A stretch of DNA of 64,000 bases from Lentilactobacillus senioris DSM 24302 = JCM 17472 (GCF_001436555.1 NZ_AYZR01000009.1:62001-126000); one strand, 5' to 3'. Shown: positions 39,353-47,426, counted from the first letter of the stretch. The notes: generated from the sequence alone by a model not told the origin. A program made the numbers and translations.

Positions 39353-40000
39353 CTATTTTACAAAAATATAATGAGAAGCCTTATAGCCAATAGTAACCAC
39401 CGCTCCATCACTTAGCCGTTTAATTTCCACTGCGCCCTCAAAGGAGTCGTGATCTAAAATTAAAATTTTATCGTTTAAATGCAAGTGAATTTCACTTAAA
39501 TAAGTTAAGAAATCATAGTTATCAATAAACCGAGCAATTGTATATTCATGCCCTACTTCGGCATCGTTCAACACCAGGTGGGTATCTTCAGTGTACAACC
39601 CATCCTTGCTAGGAATTACTCCTCCGTGAGGACAAGTAGTCGGATTCCCTAAATAATTGTCTAGATGATCGATCATCTTATCACTGGTAACGTGTTCTAA
39701 TTTTTCAGCTTCTACATCCACATCCGGCAAATCAAATTTTAATTCCCGGTTTAAGAATACTTCCCATAAACGGTGTTTGCGAACCAATTCTTCTGCGTAG
39801 TCAATTCCCTTTTCAGTGAGTTTTACCCCTGAATATGGTTTGTGAGTAACAAAGTTATCGGCTAGTATTTTATTCACCATCTCGGTTACAGAACCAGCAG
39901 CTACATTAAGACTGATCGCAATTTGCTTATTGCTGACCATCTTAGTGGCTCCCCCTAATTCAAAAATGATTTTGAGGTAATCCTCTTTCATTGGCGTCAT
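39353..40000 (-). CDS. DtxR/MntR-family metal-dependent transcriptional regulator
   Basis: 215 residues: N-terminal winged helix (about 1-65, SLNVAAGSVTEMVNKIL as recognition region), metal-binding and dimerisation domain (70-135, with EKLEHVTSDKMIDHLDNYLG and CPHGGVIPSKDG), and a C-terminal FeoA/SH3-like domain. Such proteins repress metal uptake or activate efflux in response to Mn or Fe. It lies in the same operon as a CDF exporter and a ThrE-type exporter; metal identity is not visible in sequence. Confidence 0.9.
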   Translation of the reverse strand: MTPMKEDYLKIIFELGGATKMVSNKQIAISLNVAAGSVTEMVNKILADNFVTHKPYSGVKLTEKGIDYAEELVRKHRLWEVFLNRELKFDLPDVDVEAEKLEHVTSDKMIDHLDNYLGNPTTCPHGGVIPSKDGLYTEDTHLVLNDAEVGHEYTIARFIDNYDFLTYLSEIHLHLNDKILILDHDSFEGAVEIKRLSDGAVVTIGYKASHYIFVK

Positions 40001-40016
40001 TTAATTAATCTCCTGT

Positions 40017-40931
40017 TTATGGTATATCTTTTCCCTGATCATATATTATATCCTGGTTGACTCCTCGACTAGCTTCAGCCTGGATCGTAACGTGACAAAC
40101 TCCGTACTTAGTTTTTAAGATTTTAGTGATTTGATCATAAATTACTTCAGCCTTACTAATCTTCATGTCACTAAGGTTAACGTGAACTGAAACAATAATA
40201 TTATTTTCATCAATTAACCACGCATGTAAATGATGGACTCCTTTGACATCAGGAAGGGCCAACAAATCATTCTTTACAGCATCGAAATCAAGATTAGTGG
40301 GGGCTCCTTCCATCAAAATCTTGATAGTTTCTTTAATAATGGGAGCCGATTCATACATAATATAAATTGCTACGGCAATCGTGACTGCCGGATCGACCCA
40401 GGTCCAATTAAAAATCTGAATTAAGATACCGCCTATAATAATCGCTACTGACGATAAAGCATCGCTCATAATATGCAAATAAGTAGCCCGCATATTGAGA
40501 TTATTCTTGGACCCTGAGCTTAATAACAATGCCGAAATCACATTAGCTGCTAAGCCAATCACCGCCACCGTTAACATTAACGTGCCATTAATAGGTTCGG
40601 GATGCGAAATTCTGCGAACGGCTTCAATCACCAAAATCGCACACACTAAAATCAAGGCTAATGCATTTAACAATGCAGTAATGATTTGAGCTCGTCGATA
40701 CCCATATGTATTAGTTTCAGTCTGAGGCTTTCGACTTATACGATGTGCAAAATAACTAATTACGATCGAAAGCGAATCTCCCAAGTTATGAAAGGCGTCA
40801 GACAATAGTGACAAACTACCAGCCACGGCTCCCCCGACAAATTCAGCAATGGTGATCACTACATTTAAAACGGTAACCCAAAAGAAACGGCGCCCACTCA
40901 TATCAGAATCAGTATGTTGGTGTTTTGTCAT
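40017..40931 (-). CDS. Cation diffusion facilitator metal exporter
   Basis: CDF-family metal/proton antiporter of the CzcD/ZitB group; exports Zn, Co, Mn or similar ions across the cytoplasmic membrane. 304 residues with six membrane segments and a cytoplasmic C-terminal domain. The HNxGD motif in the second segment (SDAFHNLGDS) and HIMSDALSSV in the fifth are the expected metal ligands. The N terminus is rich in histidine and aspartate (KHQHTDSD). First gene of a four-gene operon with a DtxR-type regulator, which points to control by metal. Confidence 0.93.
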   Translation of the reverse strand: MTKHQHTDSDMSGRRFFWVTVLNVVITIAEFVGGAVAGSLSLLSDAFHNLGDSLSIVISYFAHRISRKPQTETNTYGYRRAQIITALLNALALILVCAILVIEAVRRISHPEPINGTLMLTVAVIGLAANVISALLLSSGSKNNLNMRATYLHIMSDALSSVAIIIGGILIQIFNWTWVDPAVTIAVAIYIMYESAPIIKETIKILMEGAPTNLDFDAVKNDLLALPDVKGVHHLHAWLIDENNIIVSVHVNLSDMKISKAEVIYDQITKILKTKYGVCHVTIQAEASRGVNQDIIYDQGKDIP

Positions 40932-40991
40932 CTCAACCCCTCCAATCTATTCAGTTGTAATTATCGCACGGACAGTTGAGTTTTTCCAGAG

Positions 40992-41028
40992 TTGGTAACT
41001 AATTACCGCTGATTTTTTATGTTACCAA
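40992..41028. promoter_or_regulatory. Inverted repeat upstream of the CDF exporter operon
   Basis: TTGGTAAC (40992-40999) and GTTACCAA (41021-41028) form a perfect eight-base inverted repeat separated by 21 bases; a nested GGTAA-N4-TTACC also occurs. A possible extended -10 (TGCGATAAT, about 40957-40965) lies downstream. It may be an operator of the DtxR-type regulator in the operon. Confidence 0.4.
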
Positions 41029-41045
41029 ACATTTTTTTAAGGCAC

Positions 41046-41267
41046 AAAAAAACGGTACGGATTACTCCGCACCGTTATTACGAATCGGTTCACCACCAGC
41101 TAAGGTTTAATTAAATTCACTTCGTTTAATATACTCGGAGACTGACCCAACCTAAGATTGAGTTCTCAAAGTGCTATTTGCTGCACCAACTTACATTCGT
41201 TCGTTAAAACAGACATTGACAAAACGACATCCAATTAATCAAAAGACCGATGAGTGAACCGATTCTC
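41046..41267 (-). ncRNA. Structured small RNA, possibly 6S RNA
   Basis: Independent transcription unit of about 220 bases in the 380-base gap 40932-41311. It starts just below a good promoter and ends at a strong terminator (41051-41076). The 5' segment 41254-41265 is perfectly complementary to 41082-41093 (12 pairs). Inside, CATCGG pairs with CTGGTG and TTTGATTAA with TTAATTAAA, then CGTTT with AAACG, giving a long rod with internal loops. No plausible ORF. This shape fits 6S RNA, which binds RNA polymerase, but I did not recognise the primary sequence. Confidence 0.65.
41051..41076 (-). terminator. Terminator of the small RNA
   Basis: On the minus strand an eleven-pair stem AACGGTGCGGA / TCCGTACCGTT (one G-U) with a four-base loop followed by seven T. 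On the plus strand the same pair is an A-C mismatch, so the direction is minus. Confidence 0.9.
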
Positions 41268-41273
41268 ATTGTT

Positions 41274-41302
41274 AGAATAGCACGTCCACTTAGATTCGAC
41301 AA
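41274..41302 (-). promoter_or_regulatory. Promoter of the small RNA
   Basis: Minus strand: -35 TTGTCG (41297-41302), 17-base spacer, -10 TATTCT (41274-41279) with TGC before it (extended -10). The inferred start lies at the beginning of the long closing stem. Confidence 0.7.
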
Positions 41303-41311
41303 TTAATATGA

Positions 41312-41536
41312 TTAGCCTAGCTTACAGTGCCCAATTAGTTGTTTTAATTCAGCCACCGAAGTCCCGTTGCCCACAAAGCACTGGATAACTCCCATCCAGT
41401 AATTATCGGAATCATCAAATGACATTTCGGTGCCTGAAGTACCGTTGGTAGGTAATAAACCGGCTGCAACATACTTCTCAATTTCTGCAGTCGAAACATT
41501 ACATTTGGTTGCAAATTCCTCTAATGTCCACTTCAT
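41312..41536 (-). CDS. Small MerR-like helix-turn-helix protein
   Basis: 74 residues. The N-terminal part (MKWTLEEFATKCNVSTAEIEKY and VAAGLLPTNG) resembles the MerR recognition helix and the start of its wing, but the long dimerisation helix and ligand domain of MerR regulators are missing. It could be a small DNA-binding protein or an anti-activator. The start has a purine-rich ribosome binding site. Its 3' end abuts the promoter of the small RNA; a link between the two is speculation. Confidence 0.65.
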   Translation of the reverse strand: MKWTLEEFATKCNVSTAEIEKYVAAGLLPTNGTSGTEMSFDDSDNYWMGVIQCFVGNGTSVAELKQLIGHCKLG

Positions 41537-41598
41537 AATCGTTACCTCGAAAAAAGATTTTAACCGTATTCTACAACCCTCTGGCTAAAAGAACAAGC

Positions 41599-42006
41599 TT
41601 ATTCTTCCACCATTCTCCAATCACCTTCAGCAGCTTTAGAGATTTGGTTAATGAAATGCAATAGTGACTGAGCTTGCTCCTCATCGTGGGCCTGTAATAA
41701 GTTTAGACCAGCCCCGGTCGTCATCGGTACGCTTAGTGAAAAATCAGTACCCTTTTCGCCGTCTTGTTCACCAGTAGCAAAAACCAACACCGTAGTTCCA
41801 TCCTCAATAGTTGTAATAATAAAAAAGAGACTAAAATCATCATCTTGCTTCATATAAGCTGGCATTGCCCAAACATCATCAGCAATTTGAATTAACTCTT
41901 CATTACCATACTTATAATCTTTATGGTTAGCTTTCGTTACCGGATTAGCTAAAACAAACATCATATTATCGAATACGGGATTACCTAATTTAATATTATC
42001 TTCCAT
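41599..42006 (-). CDS. Conserved-looking protein of unknown function
   Basis: 135 residues, acidic (pI low), no membrane segment or signal peptide. I do not recognise a family. Predicted mixed alpha/beta, with a TIEDGTTVLVFATGEQDG hairpin. The start follows TAGGA by seven bases and overlaps the end of the 42-codon ORF upstream, so the two may be translated together. It lies between the small MerR-like gene and a GNAT gene. Confidence 0.7.
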   Translation of the reverse strand: MEDNIKLGNPVFDNMMFVLANPVTKANHKDYKYGNEELIQIADDVWAMPAYMKQDDDFSLFFIITTIEDGTTVLVFATGEQDGEKGTDFSLSVPMTTGAGLNLLQAHDEEQAQSLLHFINQISKAAEGDWRMVEE

Positions 42007-42124
42007 TATTTTTTCCTACCATTTCTTTTTGATTAGTTAATAAGGATAGTGCCACCATTGAAAGTACCGCGTTAGTTCCTAGTGCCGCACAGGTAATCAC
42101 CATCACCGCTGTATTTTTCTTCAT
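41996..42124 (-). CDS. Small hydrophobic protein (42 residues)
   Basis: ATG at 42124 seven bases after AAGGGTG; 42 codons ending in TAA inside the start region of the downstream 135-residue gene. The sequence is MKKNTAVMVITCAALGTNAV followed by a second hydrophobic stretch and a short polar tail, so it looks like a single-pass membrane peptide or a signal-like leader. Function unknown. The tight overlap with the next gene is the best evidence that it is translated. Confidence 0.5.
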   Translation of the reverse strand: MKKNTAVMVITCAALGTNAVLSMVALSLLTNQKEMVGKNNGR

Positions 42125-42146
42125 TAATATTCACCCTTATATTAAA

Positions 42147-42170
42147 AATGGCCACCCAAGGGCGACCATT
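42147..42170 (-). terminator. Terminator after the GNAT gene 42174-42764
   Basis: On the minus strand AATGGTCGCCC pairs with GGGTGGCCATT along its length (G-U pairs included), followed by five T. It lies 3 bases below the stop of the acetyltransferase. Confidence 0.78.
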
Positions 42171-42173
42171 AAA

Positions 42174-42764
42174 TTAAGCATAAACTGGTTCGGAAACCGT
42201 AGCCGCTTTTTGCATATGATAATAAAGATGATCACCGATCATTTGCGTCCCCACAGTTTCAAAGCCATTTCGTTCGTATAGTTTTTTTGCGTTTGGATTT
42301 TCAAAATCAACGTTTAATCCAACCGTTTTCTTCCCATCATTCAACGCCACATTAGGCACCGTCTTTAGTAGACGACTCCCTACTCCACAGCCCTGATAGT
42401 CTGGTCGAACAGCGATTGAATCTAAGTACCATTCATCACTATTAGTTTCTGAATCAGCAATAAATGGTGTTTTAAAATCTGCACTTTGTTTTGACAAATT
42501 ATAAAGAACTTGATTAATAGTTCCTTCGTTTTCGCTGGGATAACCAAACATTACCCCAACAACTTGGCCATCGGCCTCGGCCACCACGGTAGATGCTTTA
42601 TCGAACAAATACGTATCTGTTTGATAAGCCTTCGTGATGACCTTGGCTAAACCAGGTTCGGGAACGTCTTCGAGTTCTTCTAATTGCATCTCGTCAAAAA
42701 TAATATCAATTAACGGGGCTATCTGGCCAGCGTCGTCTGATTGTGCATCTCTAATCGTTATCAA
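42174..42764 (-). CDS. GNAT-family N-acetyltransferase (TTG start)
   Basis: 196 residues starting at a TTG (42762-42764), six bases after AGGAGG, reading M-I-T-I-R-D-A. The acetyl-CoA-binding motif A is clear in the VRPDYQGCGVGSRLLKTVP segment (Q-x-x-G-x-G), followed by NPNAKKLYERNGFE typical of motif B. The substrate is unknown. It has its own terminator. Confidence 0.85.
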   Translation of the reverse strand: MITIRDAQSDDAGQIAPLIDIIFDEMQLEELEDVPEPGLAKVITKAYQTDTYLFDKASTVVAEADGQVVGVMFGYPSENEGTINQVLYNLSKQSADFKTPFIADSETNSDEWYLDSIAVRPDYQGCGVGSRLLKTVPNVALNDGKKTVGLNVDFENPNAKKLYERNGFETVGTQMIGDHLYYHMQKAATVSEPVYA

Positions 42765-42842
42765 AAAAATCCTCCTAGTAATTAAACCTTGTTATTAAAA
42801 TTATTTTTACATATTACTTCTATTTACACAATTTGTCAAAAA

Positions 42843-43568
42843 CTAGTTCTTTTTAGTTTTTTCTTCTCGTAAGTCGTCTAATTCAGTCCTAATTTGACTC
42901 AGAATTTCAATTTGAATTTTTTGAATTTCTAACGTATGTGGTAATTGGTGTTGGGTTAAATGATCCAGCTTAGCATGCAAAATTCGCAATTCATGTTCAG
43001 ATTTCAAATTAACGTGATAATCATTTTCAGAATCCATCCGATCCCTATCGGCTGCCCGATTTTGGCTCATCATGATAATTGGTGCTTGAATGGCAGCCAC
43101 ACAGCTTAACACTAAGTTTAATAAGATAAAGGGATACTTATCGAAATTCACTCCAAATAACCCTAATCCGTTCACTAGCATCCATGCAATTAACACAAAA
43201 ACAAATACCCCGATAAAGCCCCAGCTACCACCAAAACGAGCAACTGCATCAGATACTTTTTGGCCAAAAGTTAAACTCCGGCTCAAACTATCGTTAACGT
43301 CGATAATATCGTAGTCATCGCTTTCTAACGCTTTAGTCAAGCGACGATTAATCTTTTGGTTTTGCTTTAAATCGGCATTAATCAGTCCATCCACTCGTAG
43401 TAACTGATATTTAAGTAAATGATGATTGCAAATGAAATCCGTTACTTTGGCATTGGGGTAATCAGCTTTAATTAAGTTCTTAGTCGTTGCATCTAATTGT
43501 GATAGAATTACCCCTTCAGAAATTGAATACTGCCGTTGATCCACTAAACAAGTTTGCATTTCACTCAT
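42843..43568 (-). CDS. DUF1003 family membrane protein
   Basis: 241 residues. The central part has two hydrophobic segments (GFIGVFVFVLIAWMLVNGLG and FILLNLVLSCVAAIQAPIIM) followed by a MSQNRAADRDRMDSENDYHVN motif, the hallmark of DUF1003 proteins. The C terminus is a predicted coiled coil (about 195-241). The N-terminal 100 residues contain a CNHHL segment of unknown role. Function of the family is not known. A ribosome binding site AAGGAG precedes the ATG. Confidence 0.85.
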   Translation of the reverse strand: MSEMQTCLVDQRQYSISEGVILSQLDATTKNLIKADYPNAKVTDFICNHHLLKYQLLRVDGLINADLKQNQKINRRLTKALESDDYDIIDVNDSLSRSLTFGQKVSDAVARFGGSWGFIGVFVFVLIAWMLVNGLGLFGVNFDKYPFILLNLVLSCVAAIQAPIIMMSQNRAADRDRMDSENDYHVNLKSEHELRILHAKLDHLTQHQLPHTLEIQKIQIEILSQIRTELDDLREEKTKKN

Positions 43569-43620
43569 CTTTTTTCTCCTTCACTCAGTTTGTTTCTACT
43601 ATAGTAAGTATAGAAGAAAT

Positions 43621-44547
43621 TTACTCTTCCTGCGAGTCAATAAACCGAATCACTAAATCAGAAACTGATAAGTGGTTATGTTCAAAATAATTAGTTAGAT
43701 CCGCCGGTAAATCAGCGGTTATTTTTTGAATTTGATTGGTAAACGGATCCATAAACTGTAAAGCCAGCGCGTGAAGAGCCTGTCGGGTCAACCCTTGATC
43801 TAACGGGCCATGGTACAATTCATCGCCAATTAATGGATGCCCTAAATGCCTAAAATGTGCTCTAATTTGGTGGGTACGTCCAGTATGCAATTGCACTTTA
43901 AGGACCGTATTACCGTTAAATTCAGCCAATTTCCAATATTCAGTAACTGCCTTTTTACCATCTGACGTTACCAATTGATCGTATCCCGTGGGACTCTTAG
44001 CTAACGGTAAATCAATTACCTCGTGATCAGATAATCCAGTTCCACTTACCACCGCTAAATACTGCTTTTGAATCTGATGATTTTCTTGTAATTGGTTAGC
44101 CAAACTATTTGCTAGTCGGTTATGGGCAACTAGTACTGCCCCACTAGTATCTCGATCTAATCTGGTAATGATATGAGGGACTAAATCCTGACTACAAGCT
44201 TTTTGCCAGTGACCTTTAATTTTATTCACTAACGTAGTTTGCCGATCGCTAGGTCCCGGGACCGACGAAACACCGGCGGCCTTATTCACCACTAGCCAAT
44301 TATAATTTTCCAGAATGACTTGAATAGGAGTGGTATCGACGGTTACTTCAGGATCCCCTGTTTCGGCTGGAAAATTAACTTGAACCTTAGCGTTGGCTGG
44401 TACTTCTGCACGCTGCTTGCCATTAACTAAAATTGCTCCGGAAATTCCCTTTAGCTCAGCATACATTCGGTGACTAATGCCCTGTTGATTTAAAAAACGC
44501 TTGGTACTAATCGATTCATCAGTTGTATTAACCCAAGTAAATTTCAC
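43621..44547 (-). CDS. RluA-family pseudouridine synthase
   Basis: Converts specific uridines in rRNA or tRNA to pseudouridine. 308 residues: an S4-like N-terminal region is followed by the catalytic domain with the motif RLDRDTSGAVLVAHN, whose aspartate is the nucleophile, and the HTGRTHQIRAHF motif. It probably belongs to the RluD-like Bacillus YjbO/YlyB/YhcT group, but the target site cannot be told. It starts 9 bases below the GNAT gene. Confidence 0.9.
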   Translation of the reverse strand: MKFTWVNTTDESISTKRFLNQQGISHRMYAELKGISGAILVNGKQRAEVPANAKVQVNFPAETGDPEVTVDTTPIQVILENYNWLVVNKAAGVSSVPGPSDRQTTLVNKIKGHWQKACSQDLVPHIITRLDRDTSGAVLVAHNRLANSLANQLQENHQIQKQYLAVVSGTGLSDHEVIDLPLAKSPTGYDQLVTSDGKKAVTEYWKLAEFNGNTVLKVQLHTGRTHQIRAHFRHLGHPLIGDELYHGPLDQGLTRQALHALALQFMDPFTNQIQKITADLPADLTNYFEHNHLSVSDLVIRFIDSQEE

Positions 44548-44556
44548 TGTTACCTC

Positions 44557-45012
44557 CTAAATTGGCCGAGTTAAAATAATTAGATCCACGGCTCGAATAT
44601 CATTTTCAAAAATTGGTTGAGCATACTCAGTAAAATAATTGGGTTGAATGCTATTAAACCGGAATCCTAGCTTTTGATAAAATCTCAAATTATCAAGACT
44701 GGAATTAGCAGTTCCCACTTTCATCTGAGAATACCCTAGTTGATGATAATGTTCAAAAAGATTGCTAATAGTATAACTTGCTAATCCCCGACCTCGATAG
44801 GCTGGTAAAACAGCAATATTTTTAATTTCGACAATCGTATCATTCTTTTTTAAAACCGCTACAGCTCCTAAAGTTTGGGGGCCGACCATTATAGCAAAAA
44901 CGTCAGCCACTTCAAGGTACTTAGCGATCTGCTTGGGGTCTGGATCAGCTAATAACAATATTTTTAAAAGCGAACTTCGATTGTTGTTAACGGGTTTAAT
45001 TTCTATTTCCAT
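44557..45012 (-). CDS. GNAT-family N-acetyltransferase
   Basis: 151 residues; motif A VLPAYRGRGLASYTISNL (R-G-x-G-L) and motif B SLDNLRFYQKLGFRF are both clear, so acetyl-CoA binding is very likely. The substrate is unknown. It is co-directional with the pseudouridine synthase gene, 9 bases upstream of it, and divergent from the NADH oxidase gene. Confidence 0.85.
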   Translation of the reverse strand: MEIEIKPVNNNRSSLLKILLLADPDPKQIAKYLEVADVFAIMVGPQTLGAVAVLKKNDTIVEIKNIAVLPAYRGRGLASYTISNLFEHYHQLGYSQMKVGTANSSLDNLRFYQKLGFRFNSIQPNYFTEYAQPIFENDIRAVDLIILTRPI

Positions 45013-45051
45013 AATTGCGCCTTCTTTTTTGTAAGTATTTCACTATAATTA

Positions 45052-45079
45052 TTGACACCGATTTCATAATTGTTACAAT
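45052..45079 (+). promoter_or_regulatory. Promoter of nox
   Basis: Consensus -35 TTGACA (45052-45057), 16-base spacer, -10 TACAAT (45074-45079) with TGT before it. Confidence 0.82.
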
Positions 45080-45132
45080 ACTAGTAGAACCACATTTTGT
45101 GAACTAATGTTCAAAAAAGGAGATTGAATAAT

Positions 45133-46470
45133 ATGAAAGTTGTAGTAATTGGTTGCACCCATGCTGGCACATTTGCCATTAAGCAAATTTTATCAGAATA
45201 CCCAGATGCAGATGTCACTGTTTACGAAAAAAACGATAATATTTCATTTCTTTCCTGCGGAATCGCCTTATATTTGGGGGACCAAATCAAAGATCCACAA
45301 GGACTATTTTACTCTAGTCCAGAGGAATTAAAAGAACTTGGCGCAACGGTTAAAATGTTGCACGAAGTTACCGATGTTGATTTGGAAAATAAGGTAGTAA
45401 CCATTGAAAACTTGGATACAGAAGATACACTAACTGATTCCTACGATAAATTAGTAGTAACCACTGGTTCTTGGCCAATCATTCCACCAATCAAGGGGAT
45501 AGATAACGATAAAGTTTTCCTTTGCAAAAACTGGAATCATGCTCAAGAACTCTTCAAAAAAGCACCTGATGCTAAACGAATCACAGTAATCGGAGCTGGT
45601 TATATTGGCGCCGAACTAGCAGAAGCTTACAGCCGAACTGGTCATGAAGTTACCTTAATCGATGGTGCTGACCGGGTAATGCCTAAGTACTTCAACAAGG
45701 AAATGACTGACATTATTGAAAAAGACTATACTGACAATGGCGTTAAGTTAGGTCTTGGAGAATCCGTTGAAGAAATCAGTGGTGATGATACCATCACCGT
45801 TAAAACTAACAAGGGAGTTTACGAAACTGATTTGGTAATCCTTTGTGTTGGATTCCGACCAAACACTAGTCTTTTCAAGGGCAAGTTGGATATGCTACAA
45901 AATGGTGCCTTGATTACTAATGATTACATGCAAACTTCAGATCCTGACGTTTTCGGTGCCGGTGACAGTGTTGCTGTTCATTACAACCCAACGCATAGTA
46001 ACGCCTATATTCCACTAGCTACTAACGCCGTTCGTCAAGGAATTTTAGTTGGTAAGAATTTAGTTAAGCCAACCGTTAAATACATGGGAACTCAATCTAC
46101 TTCCGGATTGAAACTATACGAACGAACAGCAGCTTCTACCGGTTTAACCATTGAAGCCGCTAAAGCTCAGGGCATCAACGCTCGGGAAGTTCGCTTAACC
46201 GATAATTATCGTCCGGAATTCATGGAAACTACTACTCCAGTAGTAATGTCATTAGTTTACAATCCTGATACTAGACAAATCTTAGGTGGTGCTCTTCTAA
46301 GCTTGTATGATGTAGCTCAATCAGCTAACACCCTATCAGTAATGATTCAAAACCAAAACACTATTGACGACCTCGCCATGGTGGATATGTTATTCCAGCC
46401 TCAATTTGACCGTCCATTCAACTACTTGAACGAATTAGGCCAAGCTGCACAGGCACAAGAAGCAAAATAG
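45133..46470 (+). CDS. nox: NADH oxidase, H2O-forming type
   Basis: FAD-dependent NADH oxidase that reduces O2 to water and regenerates NAD in heterofermentative metabolism. 445 residues from the ATG at 45133 (ten bases after AAGGAG; a TTG at 45124 is too close to it). N-terminal FAD motif GCTHAGTFA, the redox-active cysteine in SFLSCGIALYLG (residues 38-49), the NADH-binding GAGYIGAELAEAY and the second FAD motif VFGAGDSV are all seen. Monocistronic with a strong promoter and terminator. Confidence 0.93.
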   Translation: MKVVVIGCTHAGTFAIKQILSEYPDADVTVYEKNDNISFLSCGIALYLGDQIKDPQGLFYSSPEELKELGATVKMLHEVTDVDLENKVVTIENLDTEDTLTDSYDKLVVTTGSWPIIPPIKGIDNDKVFLCKNWNHAQELFKKAPDAKRITVIGAGYIGAELAEAYSRTGHEVTLIDGADRVMPKYFNKEMTDIIEKDYTDNGVKLGLGESVEEISGDDTITVKTNKGVYETDLVILCVGFRPNTSLFKGKLDMLQNGALITNDYMQTSDPDVFGAGDSVAVHYNPTHSNAYIPLATNAVRQGILVGKNLVKPTVKYMGTQSTSGLKLYERTAASTGLTIEAAKAQGINAREVRLTDNYRPEFMETTTPVVMSLVYNPDTRQILGGALLSLYDVAQSANTLSVMIQNQNTIDDLAMVDMLFQPQFDRPFNYLNELGQAAQAQEAK

Positions 46471-46497
46471 TATTATATAGCTTAATAATCTCCAACT

Positions 46498-46539
46498 AAA
46501 AAGATCTAACGCTTAAGAACATATGCGTTAGATCTTTTT
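46498..46539 (+). terminator. Terminator after nox
   Basis: Stem of about 15 pairs (AAAAAGATCTAACGC with GCGTTAGATCTTTTT) around a 12-base loop, followed by T. Confidence 0.9.
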
Positions 46540-46606
46540 ACTTTCGTTAATTTACTACAGCCTGTGCCTTATTCCACAACAATGTAGAAGTATAATATTG
46601 TTCATT

Positions 46607-47281
46607 TCAATTTACCTTGGACAACTCATCAATTGTTTTTCCAGTTTGGTTTTTTAAAATTAACCAACTATTAGTGCCCCCATAGTACAAAAAAAGACCG
46701 ACTTCATTAACACTCTTGAGAATAATATCTTCGGTAGTAACAAAATTTTCAAATTGAGTGCTATGTTCTGCCCGCAACTGTTCGGCAAATCTAGCACTAA
46801 AACCTAACTTACCATCTTGATTTAATGGTGCGGTGCTTCGCATAGTGGCCCCTCTTTGAATTACTAACTCTGCTCGTTTACGCCAATAAACAATTGCCTG
46901 ACTACCTTCATAATCAACGTAAAACGGCATATCTGACAGTTGTTTCTTAAATTTATGTTGGGCTTTACCATTAGACTTAGCCGGAACCAGCGAACATCCC
47001 AACAAACCTAAGATGTTAAGCCAATAATCATGTTGAGGATCCGCTTCGGATTCAATTGCGTTTTTAAGCTCTAATGGGGTTTTTCCCATCGCTTCTAAGC
47101 TAATGATACGTTCCATCTTAAGCTGCTTAATTGAAGTGGTTACCTCAGTTATCCGATTATGGTTTATATATATGTACACCGCGTTTTGCGGAATTCCTTC
47201 AAGTTCCGTTTGAACCGTAATAGTGATTTCATCATTAGATAGCTTTAAACCAGCTGGTTGTTGTCTTAAACTCAAATCCAT
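46607..47281 (-). CDS. DUF4357 domain protein
   Basis: 224 residues from the ATG at 47281. The C terminus (ILKSVNEVGLFLYYGGTNSW then KNQTGKTIDEL) matches the DUF4357 pattern (segment with GRSANGW-x-W-K-N-K-G-K-T-L-D). The N-terminal 130 residues include IPQNAVYIYINHNRI and are not recognisable to me. DUF4357 proteins are often linked to nucleic-acid enzymes but the role is unknown. The gene lies alone between nox and azlC. Confidence 0.75.
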   Translation of the reverse strand: MDLSLRQQPAGLKLSNDEITITVQTELEGIPQNAVYIYINHNRITEVTTSIKQLKMERIISLEAMGKTPLELKNAIESEADPQHDYWLNILGLLGCSLVPAKSNGKAQHKFKKQLSDMPFYVDYEGSQAIVYWRKRAELVIQRGATMRSTAPLNQDGKLGFSARFAEQLRAEHSTQFENFVTTEDIILKSVNEVGLFLYYGGTNSWLILKNQTGKTIDELSKVN

Positions 47282-47426
47282 TTTCTGCACCCCATTCCAA
47301 TGTTTTAATTGCTAATTTAATTTTAGCCTATCTAACTTGAAACTACCTAATATCTTATCTGGGGATGAATCTCTTAGCTAAACATGCTTTAATAGTATTA
47401 GACTGTTAGGAGGTTCGATTTAAATC

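Noticed and set aside
41046-41267. Manganese (yybP-ykoY) or NiCo riboswitch upstream of the CDF exporter
   Set aside because: None of the conserved core sequences of either class is present, and a promoter and terminator frame the element as a separate transcript that ends before the exporter promoter.
41046-41267. tmRNA, RNase P RNA or SRP RNA
   Set aside because: No alanine-like acceptor or tag ORF, no RNase P core (GAGGAAAGTCC), and no SRP Alu/S domain motifs such as GGAA with AGCA loops.
45097-45116. Rex-box-like sequence TTGTGAAC-TAAT-GTTCAAAA upstream of nox
   Set aside because: The half-sites are two bases too far apart and the second half reads TTCAAAA, not TTCACAA, so it is not a good Rex site. 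It may still be a loose inverted repeat.
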